Source: Bradyrhizobium centrolobii
GTDB taxonomy: Bacteria > Pseudomonadota > Alphaproteobacteria > Rhizobiales > Xanthobacteraceae
Assembly: GCF_001641635.1 (NCBI RefSeq)
Contig: NZ_LUUB01000083.1
Coordinates: forward strand, 1-45,819
DNA: 45,819 nucleotides
Reading direction: 5' to 3'
The translations under genes were made by a program, and so were the position numbers. Below, one piece after another: positions 25,337 to 34,353 of this stretch (the stretch's first letter is position 1; the number at the start of each line of letters is the position of its first letter). The notes below the pieces were generated by a model. That model was not told where the DNA came from. It did no database searches and saw only the letters and a list, made by a program, of their open reading frames with translations.

Positions 25337-26293
25337 TCACTGGCGTTCGATGCCAGCTTCCCTTGTTGTGCTGGCCCACAATTCCATGTCGTCCTTGACA
25401 TGCTTGGCGAACTCCGCCGGACCAATCCATTGAGCCTCGAAGCCGATATCGGCGAGACGACTTCGTATCTCGGCTTCTCCCAACACCTCGCGCACCCCTT
25501 CGGACAGCTTCGCAACGATTTCGGGCGGCGTATCCTTGGGAGCGAACAGTCCCGTCCATGCGGAGATATTGATGAACTCGAGTCCCCCCTCCTTCATGGT
25601 CGGGATCGCCGGGAAATGCGAACTACGCACCAGATTTGTGGTTGCGAGCGCGCGAGCTGACCCGGCCTCAACTTGGGAGACTGCGGGCGCCATATCCATG
25701 AACGTCATGGAGACGCGCTTTGCGATGATGTCGGTAACGACCTGCGGGCTATTTCGGTAGGGCACGGCAGCAATATCAATGCCAGCCCTTCGCTTGAATG
25801 CCTCGCCGGAAAGTTGACCAAGCGCGTTGGCGTAACCAAACGTCAACGAGCCCGGTTTGCTCTTCGCGAGCGCCACGAGATCAGCCACGTTTTTTACAGG
25901 GAGTCCCGGATCAACGATCAGAAAGTAGGGAAACAGGCCAAACTGCGAAATCGGAACGAAGTCGGTTATGGGATCGTATTGTATCGACTTCAGCATGCTG
26001 GGGTTGGCCGCGTGCGTGGATGTTCCACCAACCAGCAATGTGTACCCGTCTGGCGCTGAACGAGCAGCAGCCGTCGCACCGAGCGCCCCATTCGCGCCGA
26101 CGCGGTTATCGATAACAATCGTTGCTTTCAACAGCTCCGACAGCCGTTTAAACACGATGCGCGCAACGCCATCGGTGCCGCTGCCAGGGGCAAAGGGGGC
26201 GATGACCGTAATTCGTTGCGAGGGATAGTGTTCCGCTGCTGCCTTGCTCCAGTTTGAAAGAAGCAGCGCGATCGTCAACAACAACACCCGCAC
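25337..26293 (-). CDS. Bug-family substrate-binding protein, second copy
   Basis: This 318-residue protein starts at GTG 26293 with GGGAGGG upstream. It has a signal peptide (ending near SKAAA, residue 20), then HYPSQRITVIAPFAPGSGTDGVARI and NRVGANGALGATAAARSAPDG, the Bug/TctC signature. No tctAB partner is nearby. A carboxylate ligand is likely. A perfect 16-base palindrome lies 35 bases upstream. Confidence 0.87.
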   Translation of the reverse strand: MRVLLLTIALLLSNWSKAAAEHYPSQRITVIAPFAPGSGTDGVARIVFKRLSELLKATIVIDNRVGANGALGATAAARSAPDGYTLLVGGTSTHAANPSMLKSIQYDPITDFVPISQFGLFPYFLIVDPGLPVKNVADLVALAKSKPGSLTFGYANALGQLSGEAFKRRAGIDIAAVPYRNSPQVVTDIIAKRVSMTFMDMAPAVSQVEAGSARALATTNLVRSSHFPAIPTMKEGGLEFINISAWTGLFAPKDTPPEIVAKLSEGVREVLGEAEIRSRLADIGFEAQWIGPAEFAKHVKDDMELWASTTREAGIERQ

Positions 26294-26327
26294 AAATCCC
26301 TCCCATTGATTATTTGTCGTTATTGAT

Positions 26328-26343
26328 CCGACCTTAAGGTCGG
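26328..26343. promoter_or_regulatory. Perfect 16-base palindrome upstream of the Bug gene
   Basis: CCGACCTTAAGGTCGG is a perfect palindrome without a spacer, placed 35 bases before the GTG of the Bug gene and about 100 bases after the dehydrogenase stop. The lack of a loop favours a protein-binding operator over an RNA hairpin. No regulator gene is adjacent. Confidence 0.4.
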
Positions 26344-26439
26344 CGTTTGGCTCGCCATTCGCGGAAATCCGGTCCAGACGGCCTGCAGCGGACGGCTAGT
26401 CGGTGAGCGTTGCCGCAGGCCGCCCTCATGCGTTCATCA

Positions 26440-27336
26440 TCATTGCTTGGAAGAGCGCTCAATGATCTTCACAATGACCGGCCAGTAGTTCGCTCCGAAG
26501 CCGCTCTGAGAGGCTTCGGTCAGAAGACTGGCGCCGAGTGCGGCCTCCCTCGCCTCGATCCCCGCGTCCTTCGCCATATCGAGAGCGTAGGAAATGTCCT
26601 TGTGCATATAGTCGGTCGAAAAGACCCGTTCGGGAAATTCTCGCGCGGCGACAGCCTTGTACCCGTGATTTCGCAGCGCAAAGCTGTCTGCGGAGCCCTT
26701 GGAGAATGCGTCGAACAGGGTCCTGGTCGAAACGCCTGCCGATTCCGCAATCGCGGCGGCTTCGCACAGCGCGGTCACGGTCCCCACGACAACCATGTTG
26801 TTGAGGATCTTCACGACCTGACCCGATCCAACATCACCGCAGTGGGTCACTTCGGAAGCAAAGCAACGCAACAGCGGTTCGATGCGGGTAAACACCTCTG
26901 GTGTTGCCCCCACCGAAATCGCCAGCGTGCCCGCTTCGGCCGCCGCACGTGTCCGGGCGACAGGTGCATCGGCATAATCGGCTCCTCTTGCGGCGAATGT
27001 ACCGGCCAGTTCGCGTGTCAATTTCAACGGGCTTGTGGAGAGATCAACGATGGTTTGACCGGGGCGTGCGAACTCAAGAAGCCCCCCAGCCATCTCGCAT
27101 ATTTTTTTGAGGTGCTCGCCGCTGGGCATCGAAATGAAGATGACATTGGCCTTCGCCAACCCGGAGATCGAGCCGGCATCGATGGCGCCGGTCTGAACCA
27201 ATCGAGCCACGGGTTCGGCATTGATGTCGTGAACCAGCACCTTTACTCTCGTCTTCTGCACGAGGTGCCGGCACATCGGTTCACCCATAACGCCCAAACC
27301 GATGAAACCGAACGTAGAAGAGCCAGTCATAGTCAT
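26440..27336 (-). CDS. NAD(P)-dependent oxidoreductase, 3-hydroxyisobutyrate dehydrogenase family, second copy
   Basis: This 298-residue protein has a Rossmann motif GFIGLGVMGEPMC and the catalytic-lysine segment VVKILNNMVVVG. The substrate loop reads DAPVARTRAAAEAGTL instead of the usual DAPVSGG, a variant that points to a substrate different from that of the paralogue at 10591-11484. The start at 27336 (MTMTGSS) is chosen by alignment to the family; an ATG 6 bases later is equally possible. It follows the Liv genes in the third operon. Confidence 0.85.
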   Translation of the reverse strand: MTMTGSSTFGFIGLGVMGEPMCRHLVQKTRVKVLVHDINAEPVARLVQTGAIDAGSISGLAKANVIFISMPSGEHLKKICEMAGGLLEFARPGQTIVDLSTSPLKLTRELAGTFAARGADYADAPVARTRAAAEAGTLAISVGATPEVFTRIEPLLRCFASEVTHCGDVGSGQVVKILNNMVVVGTVTALCEAAAIAESAGVSTRTLFDAFSKGSADSFALRNHGYKAVAAREFPERVFSTDYMHKDISYALDMAKDAGIEAREAALGASLLTEASQSGFGANYWPVIVKIIERSSKQ

Positions 27337-27364
27337 AACTCCGGGATTTCCTGTCAGACAGAAC

Positions 27365-28072
27365 TCAGATGCCGAGATAGGCCCGCCGCACGTAGTCACT
27401 AGCCAGCAGGTCTTTCCCCTTCCCGCTCAGCGCGACCGCGCCGGTTTCCAATACAAAAGCCTCGTTGCAGAGATTCAGGGCGAGCTTCGCATTCTGCTCG
27501 ACCAGTATGATCGACATGCCGATATCGCGGTTGATGTCGACGATAATGCGCGCGATCTCTTCGACTATGATCGGAGCAAGCCCGAGCGAGGGTTCGTCCA
27601 GGAGCAACAAGCGCGGCTTGGCCATGAGAGCACGGCCAATGGCAACCATCTGCTGCTCGCCGCCCGACAGCGAACCAGCCATTTGGCTCCTTCGCTCCAC
27701 AAGGCGAGGGAAATATCCGTATATCTGCTCCAGCGTCTTCTTTTGGTGAGCCTTGTCTCGCTGCGAATAGCCACCGACCAAGAGATTATCGAGCACGCTC
27801 ATCTGCGGGAAAACACGCCGTCCTTCAGGTGAAAGCGCGATACCGCGCCCGACGCGGTGAGGAGCGGAGGCGCCATCAATGCGCTCGCCGTCAAAATAGA
27901 TCTCTCCGCAGCTAACGGGCTTGAGGCCAATAATGGCCTTCATGGTGGTGGTCTTACCCGCACCGTTCGAGCCGATGAGAGAGACAATGGCCCCCTCGGC
28001 AACGGAAAGGCTCAAGTTGCGGACCGCTGTGAGGGCACCGTAGGTGACGCTAATCCCGCGAACTTCAAGCAT
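27365..28072 (-). CDS. ABC transporter ATP-binding protein (LivF-like), second set
   Basis: This 235-residue ATPase has Walker A GSNGAGKTT near residue 34, signature LSGGEQQMVAIGRAL, Walker B LLLLDEPSLGLAP, and the LivF mark SPEGRRVFPQMSVLDNL. It overlaps the LivG gene by 8 bases and belongs to the importer encoded at 27365-30681. Confidence 0.9.
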   Translation of the reverse strand: MLEVRGISVTYGALTAVRNLSLSVAEGAIVSLIGSNGAGKTTTMKAIIGLKPVSCGEIYFDGERIDGASAPHRVGRGIALSPEGRRVFPQMSVLDNLLVGGYSQRDKAHQKKTLEQIYGYFPRLVERRSQMAGSLSGGEQQMVAIGRALMAKPRLLLLDEPSLGLAPIIVEEIARIIVDINRDIGMSIILVEQNAKLALNLCNEAFVLETGAVALSGKGKDLLASDYVRRAYLGI

Positions 28073-28826
28073 GGACCGCTTCCTTGCCGAGATACGCCTC
28101 GATCACGAGCGGGTTTGACACGACTTCCGCGGGAGTTCCCTCTGCGATTAACGTCCCGTGATCCAGCACCACGACGCGATTGCAAAGGCCCATGACGGTA
28201 CGCATGTGATGTTCGACCATCACCATCGTGACGCCGCGCTCCGACTTTACCCGACGGAGAACCGAAGCGAGCTCAGCCGCTTCCTCCGGATTGAGCCCGG
28301 CGACCGGCTCATCAAGCATCAAAAGCTTCGGGTCGCTGGCGAGTGCTATTGCGACGCCCAGGCGACGTTGCTCGCCATAAGAAAGCTCGCGGGCCTTCAG
28401 GGCTGCGCGGCGCGTCAGACCGAAGAGGTCAAGCACGTGAAACGCTTTCTCCTCCGCTGCCACCCGCCATTTGCTCGAGAGAAACCCTCCCCATAAGCCG
28501 GTCAGGCTCGAAGCCAAGGTGCCACGAGCGGCATTTTCAATGACGCTCGCCTCCGGATAGATGGTTGCAGCCTGGAATGTCCGTGAAAGCCCTTGGCGAA
28601 CCGTTTGGTTGGCTGGCTTCCCTGAGATGTCGCGGCCCAGAAAGCGGACTGTCCCCGCCGATGGTCTCAGAACGCCAGAAATCACATTGAACAACGTGGT
28701 CTTGCCCGCACCGTTCGGGCCGATAAGGCCGAGAAAGTCCCCCTCGTTGACGTTAAAGGTTACGTTTCGGACGGCAACAAGCCCGCCGAAGGAACGCTTC
28801 AAGCTCTCGATTTCGAGCATGCTCAT
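28065..28826 (-). CDS. ABC transporter ATP-binding protein (LivG-like), second set
   Basis: This 253-residue ATPase has Walker A GPNGAGKTT near residue 38, signature LSYGEQRRLGVAIAL, Walker B LLMLDEPVAGLNP and switch motif VEHHM. Here LivG is a separate protein, unlike the LivM-LivG fusion in the first set. It overlaps livM by 4 bases. Starts at 28826 or 28820 are both possible. Confidence 0.9.
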   Translation of the reverse strand: MSMLEIESLKRSFGGLVAVRNVTFNVNEGDFLGLIGPNGAGKTTLFNVISGVLRPSAGTVRFLGRDISGKPANQTVRQGLSRTFQAATIYPEASVIENAARGTLASSLTGLWGGFLSSKWRVAAEEKAFHVLDLFGLTRRAALKARELSYGEQRRLGVAIALASDPKLLMLDEPVAGLNPEEAAELASVLRRVKSERGVTMVMVEHHMRTVMGLCNRVVVLDHGTLIAEGTPAEVVSNPLVIEAYLGKEAVHA

Positions 28827-29809
28827 GTCACTTCCTCGGCCACGATCGCTGCGCCGGTCCCTGCAACCCGTTGTCGCGATCGCCAGGTCTGGACAAGGCT
28901 TGCCAACCCGTTCGGAACGAACATCAGGCAGAGCACGAGCATGGCCCCGTAGATGATATGCTGTAGCCCTTCAGTAGCTCGAAGCAGCTCCGGCAAGGGC
29001 GTCAGGACGAGAACACCGACGACCGGTCCCAGCACGCCGTCACGTCCGCCAACGACCAGCATGGTCAGGTAGGAAACGGACTCCCAGAACGTATATGAAT
29101 CCGGCGAAATAAATCGGAGATAGTGCGTCGACAACGCCCCCGCGAAGCCCGCGATGCCCGATCCGATCGTAAAGGCAATCACCTGGACCCGATGCGTATC
29201 AATGCCGCTCGATTCGGTGAGGCGCTGATTCTCGGCGGTGGCCGCCATCATCGTACCCAGCGGCGACCGGTAGAGCAGCCAGGTCAGGAGCAGCGTCGTC
29301 AGCGCACAGACGAGCGCAAAGGGATAGAATTGCGGTTTGGTGAGAAGGACGTGCCCGAAGATCGAAATGGGCGGCACACCGACAAGTCCATTTGCCCCGC
29401 CCGTGACGAAACTCATGTCGAGCGCCAGCAACACCGCTATCTGGCTGAACGCGAATGCCACCAGCACGAAATACACGCCGCGCAAACGCAGGATGATCCA
29501 GCCAAGGGCGGCAGCGATAGCGGCCGCGACCAGCCCTGCGATGAACAGGCTTAGCAGAGGCGACCACCCCCTCATTGACAACAGTGCCGAGACATACCCG
29601 CCGACCAACGCAAAACCGCCATGGCCCATGGATAGCTGTCCGGCTCGCGCAATGATGGCGAGGCCCAGCACGAGCATGAGATTCATGCAGCCGAGCGTCG
29701 CCAGGTGGATATAGAACTGGTTCGGCGCGAACCAGGGCAGTAGCGCAGCAAGGACAACTGCCACTGCGACTCCGACATAATACATCGGCTTGATTGTTGG
29801 GGGATTCAC
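28823..29809 (-). CDS. ABC transporter permease (LivM-like), second set
   Basis: This 328-residue permease has LSMGHGGFALVGGYVSAL and VGGRDGVLGPVVGVLV, the LivM membrane-loop signatures, with about nine hydrophobic segments. It starts at GTG 29809, overlapping the stop of livH by 4 bases, and ends overlapping livG. Confidence 0.88.
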   Translation of the reverse strand: MNPPTIKPMYYVGVAVAVVLAALLPWFAPNQFYIHLATLGCMNLMLVLGLAIIARAGQLSMGHGGFALVGGYVSALLSMRGWSPLLSLFIAGLVAAAIAAALGWIILRLRGVYFVLVAFAFSQIAVLLALDMSFVTGGANGLVGVPPISIFGHVLLTKPQFYPFALVCALTTLLLTWLLYRSPLGTMMAATAENQRLTESSGIDTHRVQVIAFTIGSGIAGFAGALSTHYLRFISPDSYTFWESVSYLTMLVVGGRDGVLGPVVGVLVLTPLPELLRATEGLQHIIYGAMLVLCLMFVPNGLASLVQTWRSRQRVAGTGAAIVAEEVT

Positions 29810-30681
29810 GCCTCACGCTCCTTTCGGCCCAACAAGCCTTGCGGGCGCAGCAGCACGACGGCAATCACGACCAGGAATTGAAGGATCTCGGACAGCGAAG
29901 CGCTTACAAAAGTGCCCGCGAAGCTCTCGATCAACCCAATAAGCAATCCGCCCGCCACGGCGCCGGGAACACTACCAAGCCCCCCGATGACGACGATCAC
30001 GAAGGCTTTCAACGTCGGCGCCAATCCGATGAAGGGCGAGACCGATAGAACCGGCGCCATGAGAACGCCGGCGAATGCCGCGAGGCTTACCCCCAATACG
30101 AATGCGACGGGAAATATGACGTCGACGCGAATGCCCTGTACCTGTGCGATCTCTGCGTCCTGGGCCACGGCGCGCATGGCCCGACCAATTCGGGTATGGC
30201 CGATCAACAGATTGAGCGACACGACAGCAACGATCGCCCCGATGATGACCACCAGCCGCGACCAGGGGAATACGATGCCGCCGACGGACAGAACCCCGGA
30301 GATAACAGGCGGCACGGTGCGTGACGACGATCCCCACATCAGCAGCACGCTATTCTGCAGGATGAGAGCGACGCCGACGGAGGCGATCATGCCGTTCAGC
30401 TCGTTTCCGCGAAACCGGCGAAAGACGATCCGCTCCATCAACAATCCGAGCAACGCCGTGGCGCCTACGGCGAGCAAGACGCTGATGGAGAACGGCACGT
30501 CGTTACTGCCATAGAGGATCGCGAACAGAAACGCGCCGACCATGTAAAACTCACCATGCGCGAAATTCACGATGCGCATGATGCCGAACACCATGGTGAA
30601 GCCGATGGCCATCAGCACATAGATCATGCCCACCATGAGGCCGTTCACGACCGTCTGGACCAAAATGATTTCCATGCTCAC
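29806..30681 (-). CDS. ABC transporter permease (LivH-like), second set
   Basis: This 291-residue permease has YVLMAIGFTMVFGIMRIVNFAHGEF and GGLGSVPGAVAGG, typical of LivH. The start is taken as GTG 30681, because a GGAG lies 10 bases upstream; the ATG at 30675 is an alternative. A strong hairpin separates it from the upstream binding-protein gene. Confidence 0.88.
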   Translation of the reverse strand: MSMEIILVQTVVNGLMVGMIYVLMAIGFTMVFGIMRIVNFAHGEFYMVGAFLFAILYGSNDVPFSISVLLAVGATALLGLLMERIVFRRFRGNELNGMIASVGVALILQNSVLLMWGSSSRTVPPVISGVLSVGGIVFPWSRLVVIIGAIVAVVSLNLLIGHTRIGRAMRAVAQDAEIAQVQGIRVDVIFPVAFVLGVSLAAFAGVLMAPVLSVSPFIGLAPTLKAFVIVVIGGLGSVPGAVAGGLLIGLIESFAGTFVSASLSEILQFLVVIAVVLLRPQGLLGRKEREA

Positions 30682-30704
30682 GGGACGCCAACTCCAATCG
30701 CATC

Positions 30705-30727
30705 GGCGAGGCGCGAAGCGCCTCGCC
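30705..30727 (-). promoter_or_regulatory. Intergenic RNA hairpin between binding-protein and livH genes
   Basis: On the minus strand GGCGAGGCGC pairs perfectly with GCGCCTCGCC around a 3-base loop (10-bp stem). There is no T run after it, so it is unlikely to be a full terminator. Hairpins between a binding-protein gene and its permease genes commonly protect the upstream mRNA and give more binding protein than membrane complex; that role is inferred here. Confidence 0.55.
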
Positions 30728-30742
30728 AGTTCCAGCGGTCGC

Positions 30743-31750
30743 TTATCGGCACGCGTTGACGTCGCAGGTCGCTACCTTGGCTACAATGCCGTCTTTGATC
30801 TGGCCCACGTAGAATGGAAGATCGATCTGGTGCCTGATTCCGTACTTCTGCTCGCCGGTCCAGCCCGCTTTGCCCATCGCAGTGGGAACGTCGGACAATC
30901 CATCGAGCGTCGCTGCAATCTTCGTCGTGTCGTCCACGGTCCCGGCCTTCTTCATGGCTGTGAACAACATCTGCAAGCCGGCATAGAAGAACGGACTGAA
31001 CCCGTTCATGTTCGGCCCATACTTGGCCCTGAAGCGAGCAACGTAGGCCGCCGTATCCGGCAGGCTCGTATCGATGGGCAGATGGACGTAGGTGCCTTCA
31101 GCCGCATCCTTGCCCGCTACCTTGAGCATCTCGGCAGCGACATCGCCGCCGGTGACAAACACCGGACCGCGGTAACCCAACTCACGTGCCTGCTTCAGAA
31201 TGAGACCGGCGGTGGTCGGAGAGTTGCCGCCAAGTTCGAGACCATCGGCCTTCATCAGAATGCGCGTAAGGATGGGCACAAAGTCGACGCGCTCACGTTC
31301 AAAATACTCGACCTGCAGCTTTGCTCCGGCCTTGGCGTATGAGTTGAAGTTCGCCACACCGATTTGCTGCCCGGTTTCATCGTTGGGAAGCAGCGATACG
31401 ACCTGTTTGGCCGAGGTGTTCTTCATGAGCCATGCCACCTGCGGGTCAGAGAATTCGCCGGTGGTGATCACTGGGCGATATGCAAACGGCGCGTCGACCC
31501 CTAGCGCCCGCGGCGTGAAGGCCAGCGTCATTGTGATGACTTTTCCGGACGTGGTCTGATCTTTTGTCGCCACCGCCGCTGCCGAGCCCATCGGTCCGAC
31601 CACGAAACGAATTCCGTCCTGGATCATGAGGCGATCCATGGCCGTTACCGCATCCTGGGCGCGATATCGGTCGTCATATTGCTTGATCAGCACCTTGTAG
31701 CGCTTGCCAGCGACTTCGAGACCGCCGTCTTTATTGACATCTTCGGCGGC
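30743..31750 (-). pseudogene. Liv-type ABC substrate-binding protein, 5'-truncated
   Basis: The reading frame encodes the body of a Peripla_BP_6 protein (IRFVVGPMGSAAAVATKDQT, VFVTGGDVAAEM, NGFSPFFYAGLQMLF) but lacks the N-terminal end. Upstream of the first usable start (GTG 31693) the family-like sequence continues in frame as AAEDVNKDGGLEVAGKRYKV to about 31745, then turns unrelated and hits a stop at 31772-31774. The signal peptide and the first strand, roughly the first 45-50 residues, are missing. Without a signal the product cannot reach the periplasm. It was the first gene of the third operon. Confidence 0.8.
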
Positions 31751-31751
31751 A

Positions 31752-32000
31752 CCCGAGTTCGAGGCGATGGGCTACAAGATGGTGATCTGGCCGGTTTCGT
31801 CACTGCGGGTTGCTGCACGCGCGCAAGAGACCCTTTACGCTGCTCTGAAGCGTGACCGCAGCACGCATGGAGTGCTCGATTTGATGCAGACGCGCGCGGA
31901 GCTTTACCGCACGATCGGCTATTCAGACTACGAAGCGCTTGATCAGAGTATCGTCCGTACCATCATTCCTGAAGGGATCCCCCAAAATTCGCCGGCCTAA
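31752..32000 (+). pseudogene. Methylisocitrate lyase / PEP mutase family, C-terminal remnant
   Basis: The frame from about 31752 to the TAA at 31998-32000 reads EFEAMGYKMVIWPVSSLRVA, then LKRDRSTHGVLDLMQTRAEL and YSDYEALDQ. This is the C-terminal third of the isocitrate lyase/PEP mutase family (PrpB, oxaloacetate decarboxylase and relatives). The catalytic barrel with its KKCGH-type motif is absent. Its 5' end stops at the same point where the opposing binding-protein gene is cut. Confidence 0.7.
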
Positions 32001-32283
32001 TTGCCGACGAGAATCACTGGGTTCATGGCGAGATGGCGTTCGCCCAGCCCGCGCTCATCAGGCTGCGGCCAAGCGTCGCGCGCCCCTTCCAAAATGACTG
32101 GCGGCCGCCGTTTGGACATTGGTAGCTAACCGTGGCAGCGGAGGAGGGACGCACTACCACACTCTTCTGAAGCACACTACTCAAAACAATCGCCTTTGAC
32201 TCCACGGGGTCCGACGTCGCAAGTTAGCGTGCATGTAAATTACAGCCGGTGACAACTTATCTTTGAGAGGTGGAGGTCATCTG
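32001..32283. other. Intergenic stretch upstream of the peptide-type binding-protein gene
   Basis: These 283 bases contain no gene I can support. The last 50 bases, including GCATGTAAATTACAGCC and GGAGG at about 32271-32275, probably hold the promoter and ribosome binding site of the next gene. No terminal inverted repeats of an insertion sequence were seen near the rearrangement. Confidence 0.4.
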
Positions 32284-34069
32284 ATGAACGAGAACGACAT
32301 CCGCGGTTTGATCGCGGAGGTGAAGGAAGGCAAGCTATCGCGACGCTCGTTCATCCAGAAAGTAGCTGCGGTCGGAATCGCGGCGCCGGTCGCGAGCCAG
32401 ATCCTGATCTGGAACGACGTGGCGATGGCGGACGCCACGCTGCAATACAAGCCGACCAAAGCCGGCGGCGGCGGCGCGCTCAAGATCCTGATCTGGCAGG
32501 CCCCCACCCTGCTCAATCCGCATTTCGCGATCGGCACCAAGGATCAGGTCGCCTCGCGCATCTTCTTCGAGCCGCTCGCCGGCTGGGACAAGGAAGGTAA
32601 CCTCATCCCCTGCCTCGCCGCTGATGTCCCGACCAAGACGAACGGCGGCCTCTCGCCGGACGGCATGAGCGTCACCTGGAAGCTGAAACAAGGTGAGGTG
32701 GCATGATGGCAAGCCCTTCACCGCCGACGACGTCGTCTTTACCTGGACATACGCCGCAGATCTGGCGACCGCCGCGTACACGACGGGATCCTACAAGGAT
32801 ATCAATGTCGAGAAGATCGACGACCACACCGTCAAGGTGATCTTCAAGAACCCGACGCCGTTTTGGGCCGATCCCTTCGTCGGCTCGGTCGGCCAGATCC
32901 TGCCGAAACATCACTTTGGCGACTATGTCGGCGCAAAGTCGCGCGAAGCGCCGGGCAATTTGAAGCCGGTCGGCACCGGCCCGTACAGGTTCGTCGAGTT
33001 CAAGCCGGGCGACATGATCAGAGCCGAACGCAACCCCGACTATCACGTCAGAAACCAGCCGCATTTCGACACGCTCGAACTCAAGGGTGGCGGCGACGCG
33101 GTCTCCGCGGCGCGCGCGGTGCTGCAGACCGGCGAATACGACTATGCCTGGAACCTGCTGGTGGAGGATGAGGTCCTCAAGCGCATGGAGACCAGCGGGA
33201 AAGGCAAGGTCGATGTCACGCCCTCCGGCAACGTCGAGTTCATCATCCTCAACACGACGGACCCTTGGACCGAGGTCGACGGCGAGCGTTCCAGCGTCAA
33301 GACCAAGCACCCGACACTGTCCGATCCGGCCGTTCGCCAGGCGTTCAACCTCCTGATCGATCGCGAAGCGATCCAGAAATTCATCTACGGCCGCGGCGGC
33401 GTCGCCACGGCGAGCTTCGTCAACCAGCCCTCGCAGTTCAAGTCGAGCAAGCTGACATACGAGTTCGACGTCGACAAGGCGAACAAGATCCTGGACGAGG
33501 CCGGCTGGAAGAGGGGTGCGGACGGCATCCGCGAGAAGGACGGCAAGAAGCTCAAATACGTCTTCCAGACATCGATCAACGCCCCGCGCCAGAAGACGCA
33601 GGCCATCATCAAGCAGGCATGCCAGCGCGCCGGCATCGAGATCGAGCTCAAGTCGGTCACCGCATCGGTGTTCTTCTCGTCGGACGTCGGCAACCCCGAC
33701 ACCTACTCGAAACTCTATTGCGACATGGAGATGTACAACACGACACAGCCGCAGCCCGACCCGGAGAGATTCCTGAACCAGTGCGTTTCCTGGGAGATCT
33801 CGACCAAGGACAACAAGTGGCTGGGCCGCAACGTCTCGCGCTGGTCCGATCCCGAGGCCGACAAGGCCTACAAGGCCGCGCAGAAAGAGCTCGACCCGGT
33901 CAAACGCACCGCACTCTTGATCAAGGTTGGCGAGATCTTCTGCGAGGCCAATGTGCTCGTGCCGATCCTCTCGCGCAACATCGTCGGCGGCGCCGCTAAT
34001 AACCTCATGGCCGACATCTCGGGGTGGGACGTCACAACGTGGAATCTGGCGAGTTGGTATCGGAGCTGA
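32284..34069 (+). pseudogene. Peptide/nickel-type (SBP_bac_5) ABC substrate-binding protein with frameshift
   Basis: Two frames together make one family-length protein of about 595 residues. The first (from ATG 32284) carries a Tat signal (LSRRSFIQKVAAVGIAAPVA) and runs to WKLKQGE. The second begins WHDGKPFTADDVVFTW, the very conserved family motif, and continues to the normal C-terminus WNLASWYRS. The frame breaks at about 32694-32700, with the first frame ending at TGA 32704-32706. One extra base or two missing bases would explain it. The remaining frame is intact, so the mutation is recent or a sequencing error. No permease or ATPase genes follow. Confidence 0.8.
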
Positions 34070-34353
34070 CACCGGAAACAGGATCGCGACCGAGTGGACG
34101 TTGCCAAACCGGACACGCCCGCCCCCGCTGGTCTTCAATGGGCGCCCCTTGGCCGCAACATTGAACTGTCAAACAGCAGACACGCCATCGCATTCTCGCG
34201 GCGCATTTCGCCGGAGCTTTGCTCCATCGCTCCACCCTCTTCGTTCCAAGAGGGCAAAGGGAAGACCGGGTGCCGGCCGGCTCCCACGGCGAGAAGCGGT
34301 TTGTCCATGCACCCTGGCGCGTGGGGATGATGGCGCGTACCGCTCCGTATCGT
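34070..34353. other. Intergenic stretch between convergent genes
   Basis: No gene is supported here. The part from about 34200 to 34330 has the look of the repeated extragenic sequence I associate with Bradyrhizobium genomes (the block around CCAAGAGGGCAAAGGGAAGA and GCCGGCCGGC); this is from memory and needs a genome search. One hairpin is annotated separately. Confidence 0.4.
34235..34254. terminator. Hairpin between convergent genes
   Basis: CCCTCT (34235-34240) pairs with AGAGGG (34249-34254) around an 8-base loop. There is no T tract. It lies between convergent transcription units, where a terminator is expected, but the stem is short. Confidence 0.3.

Noticed and set aside
31704..31751. 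First 16 codons of the 98-codon plus-strand frame as the start of an intact gene
   Set aside because: These codons are antisense to genuine binding-protein sequence; the family match begins only at about 31752, so the gene is a truncated remnant.
32672..34138. A 488-codon open frame on the minus strand
   Set aside because: It is the antisense shadow of the peptide-type binding-protein gene, which has a clear family match on the plus strand.
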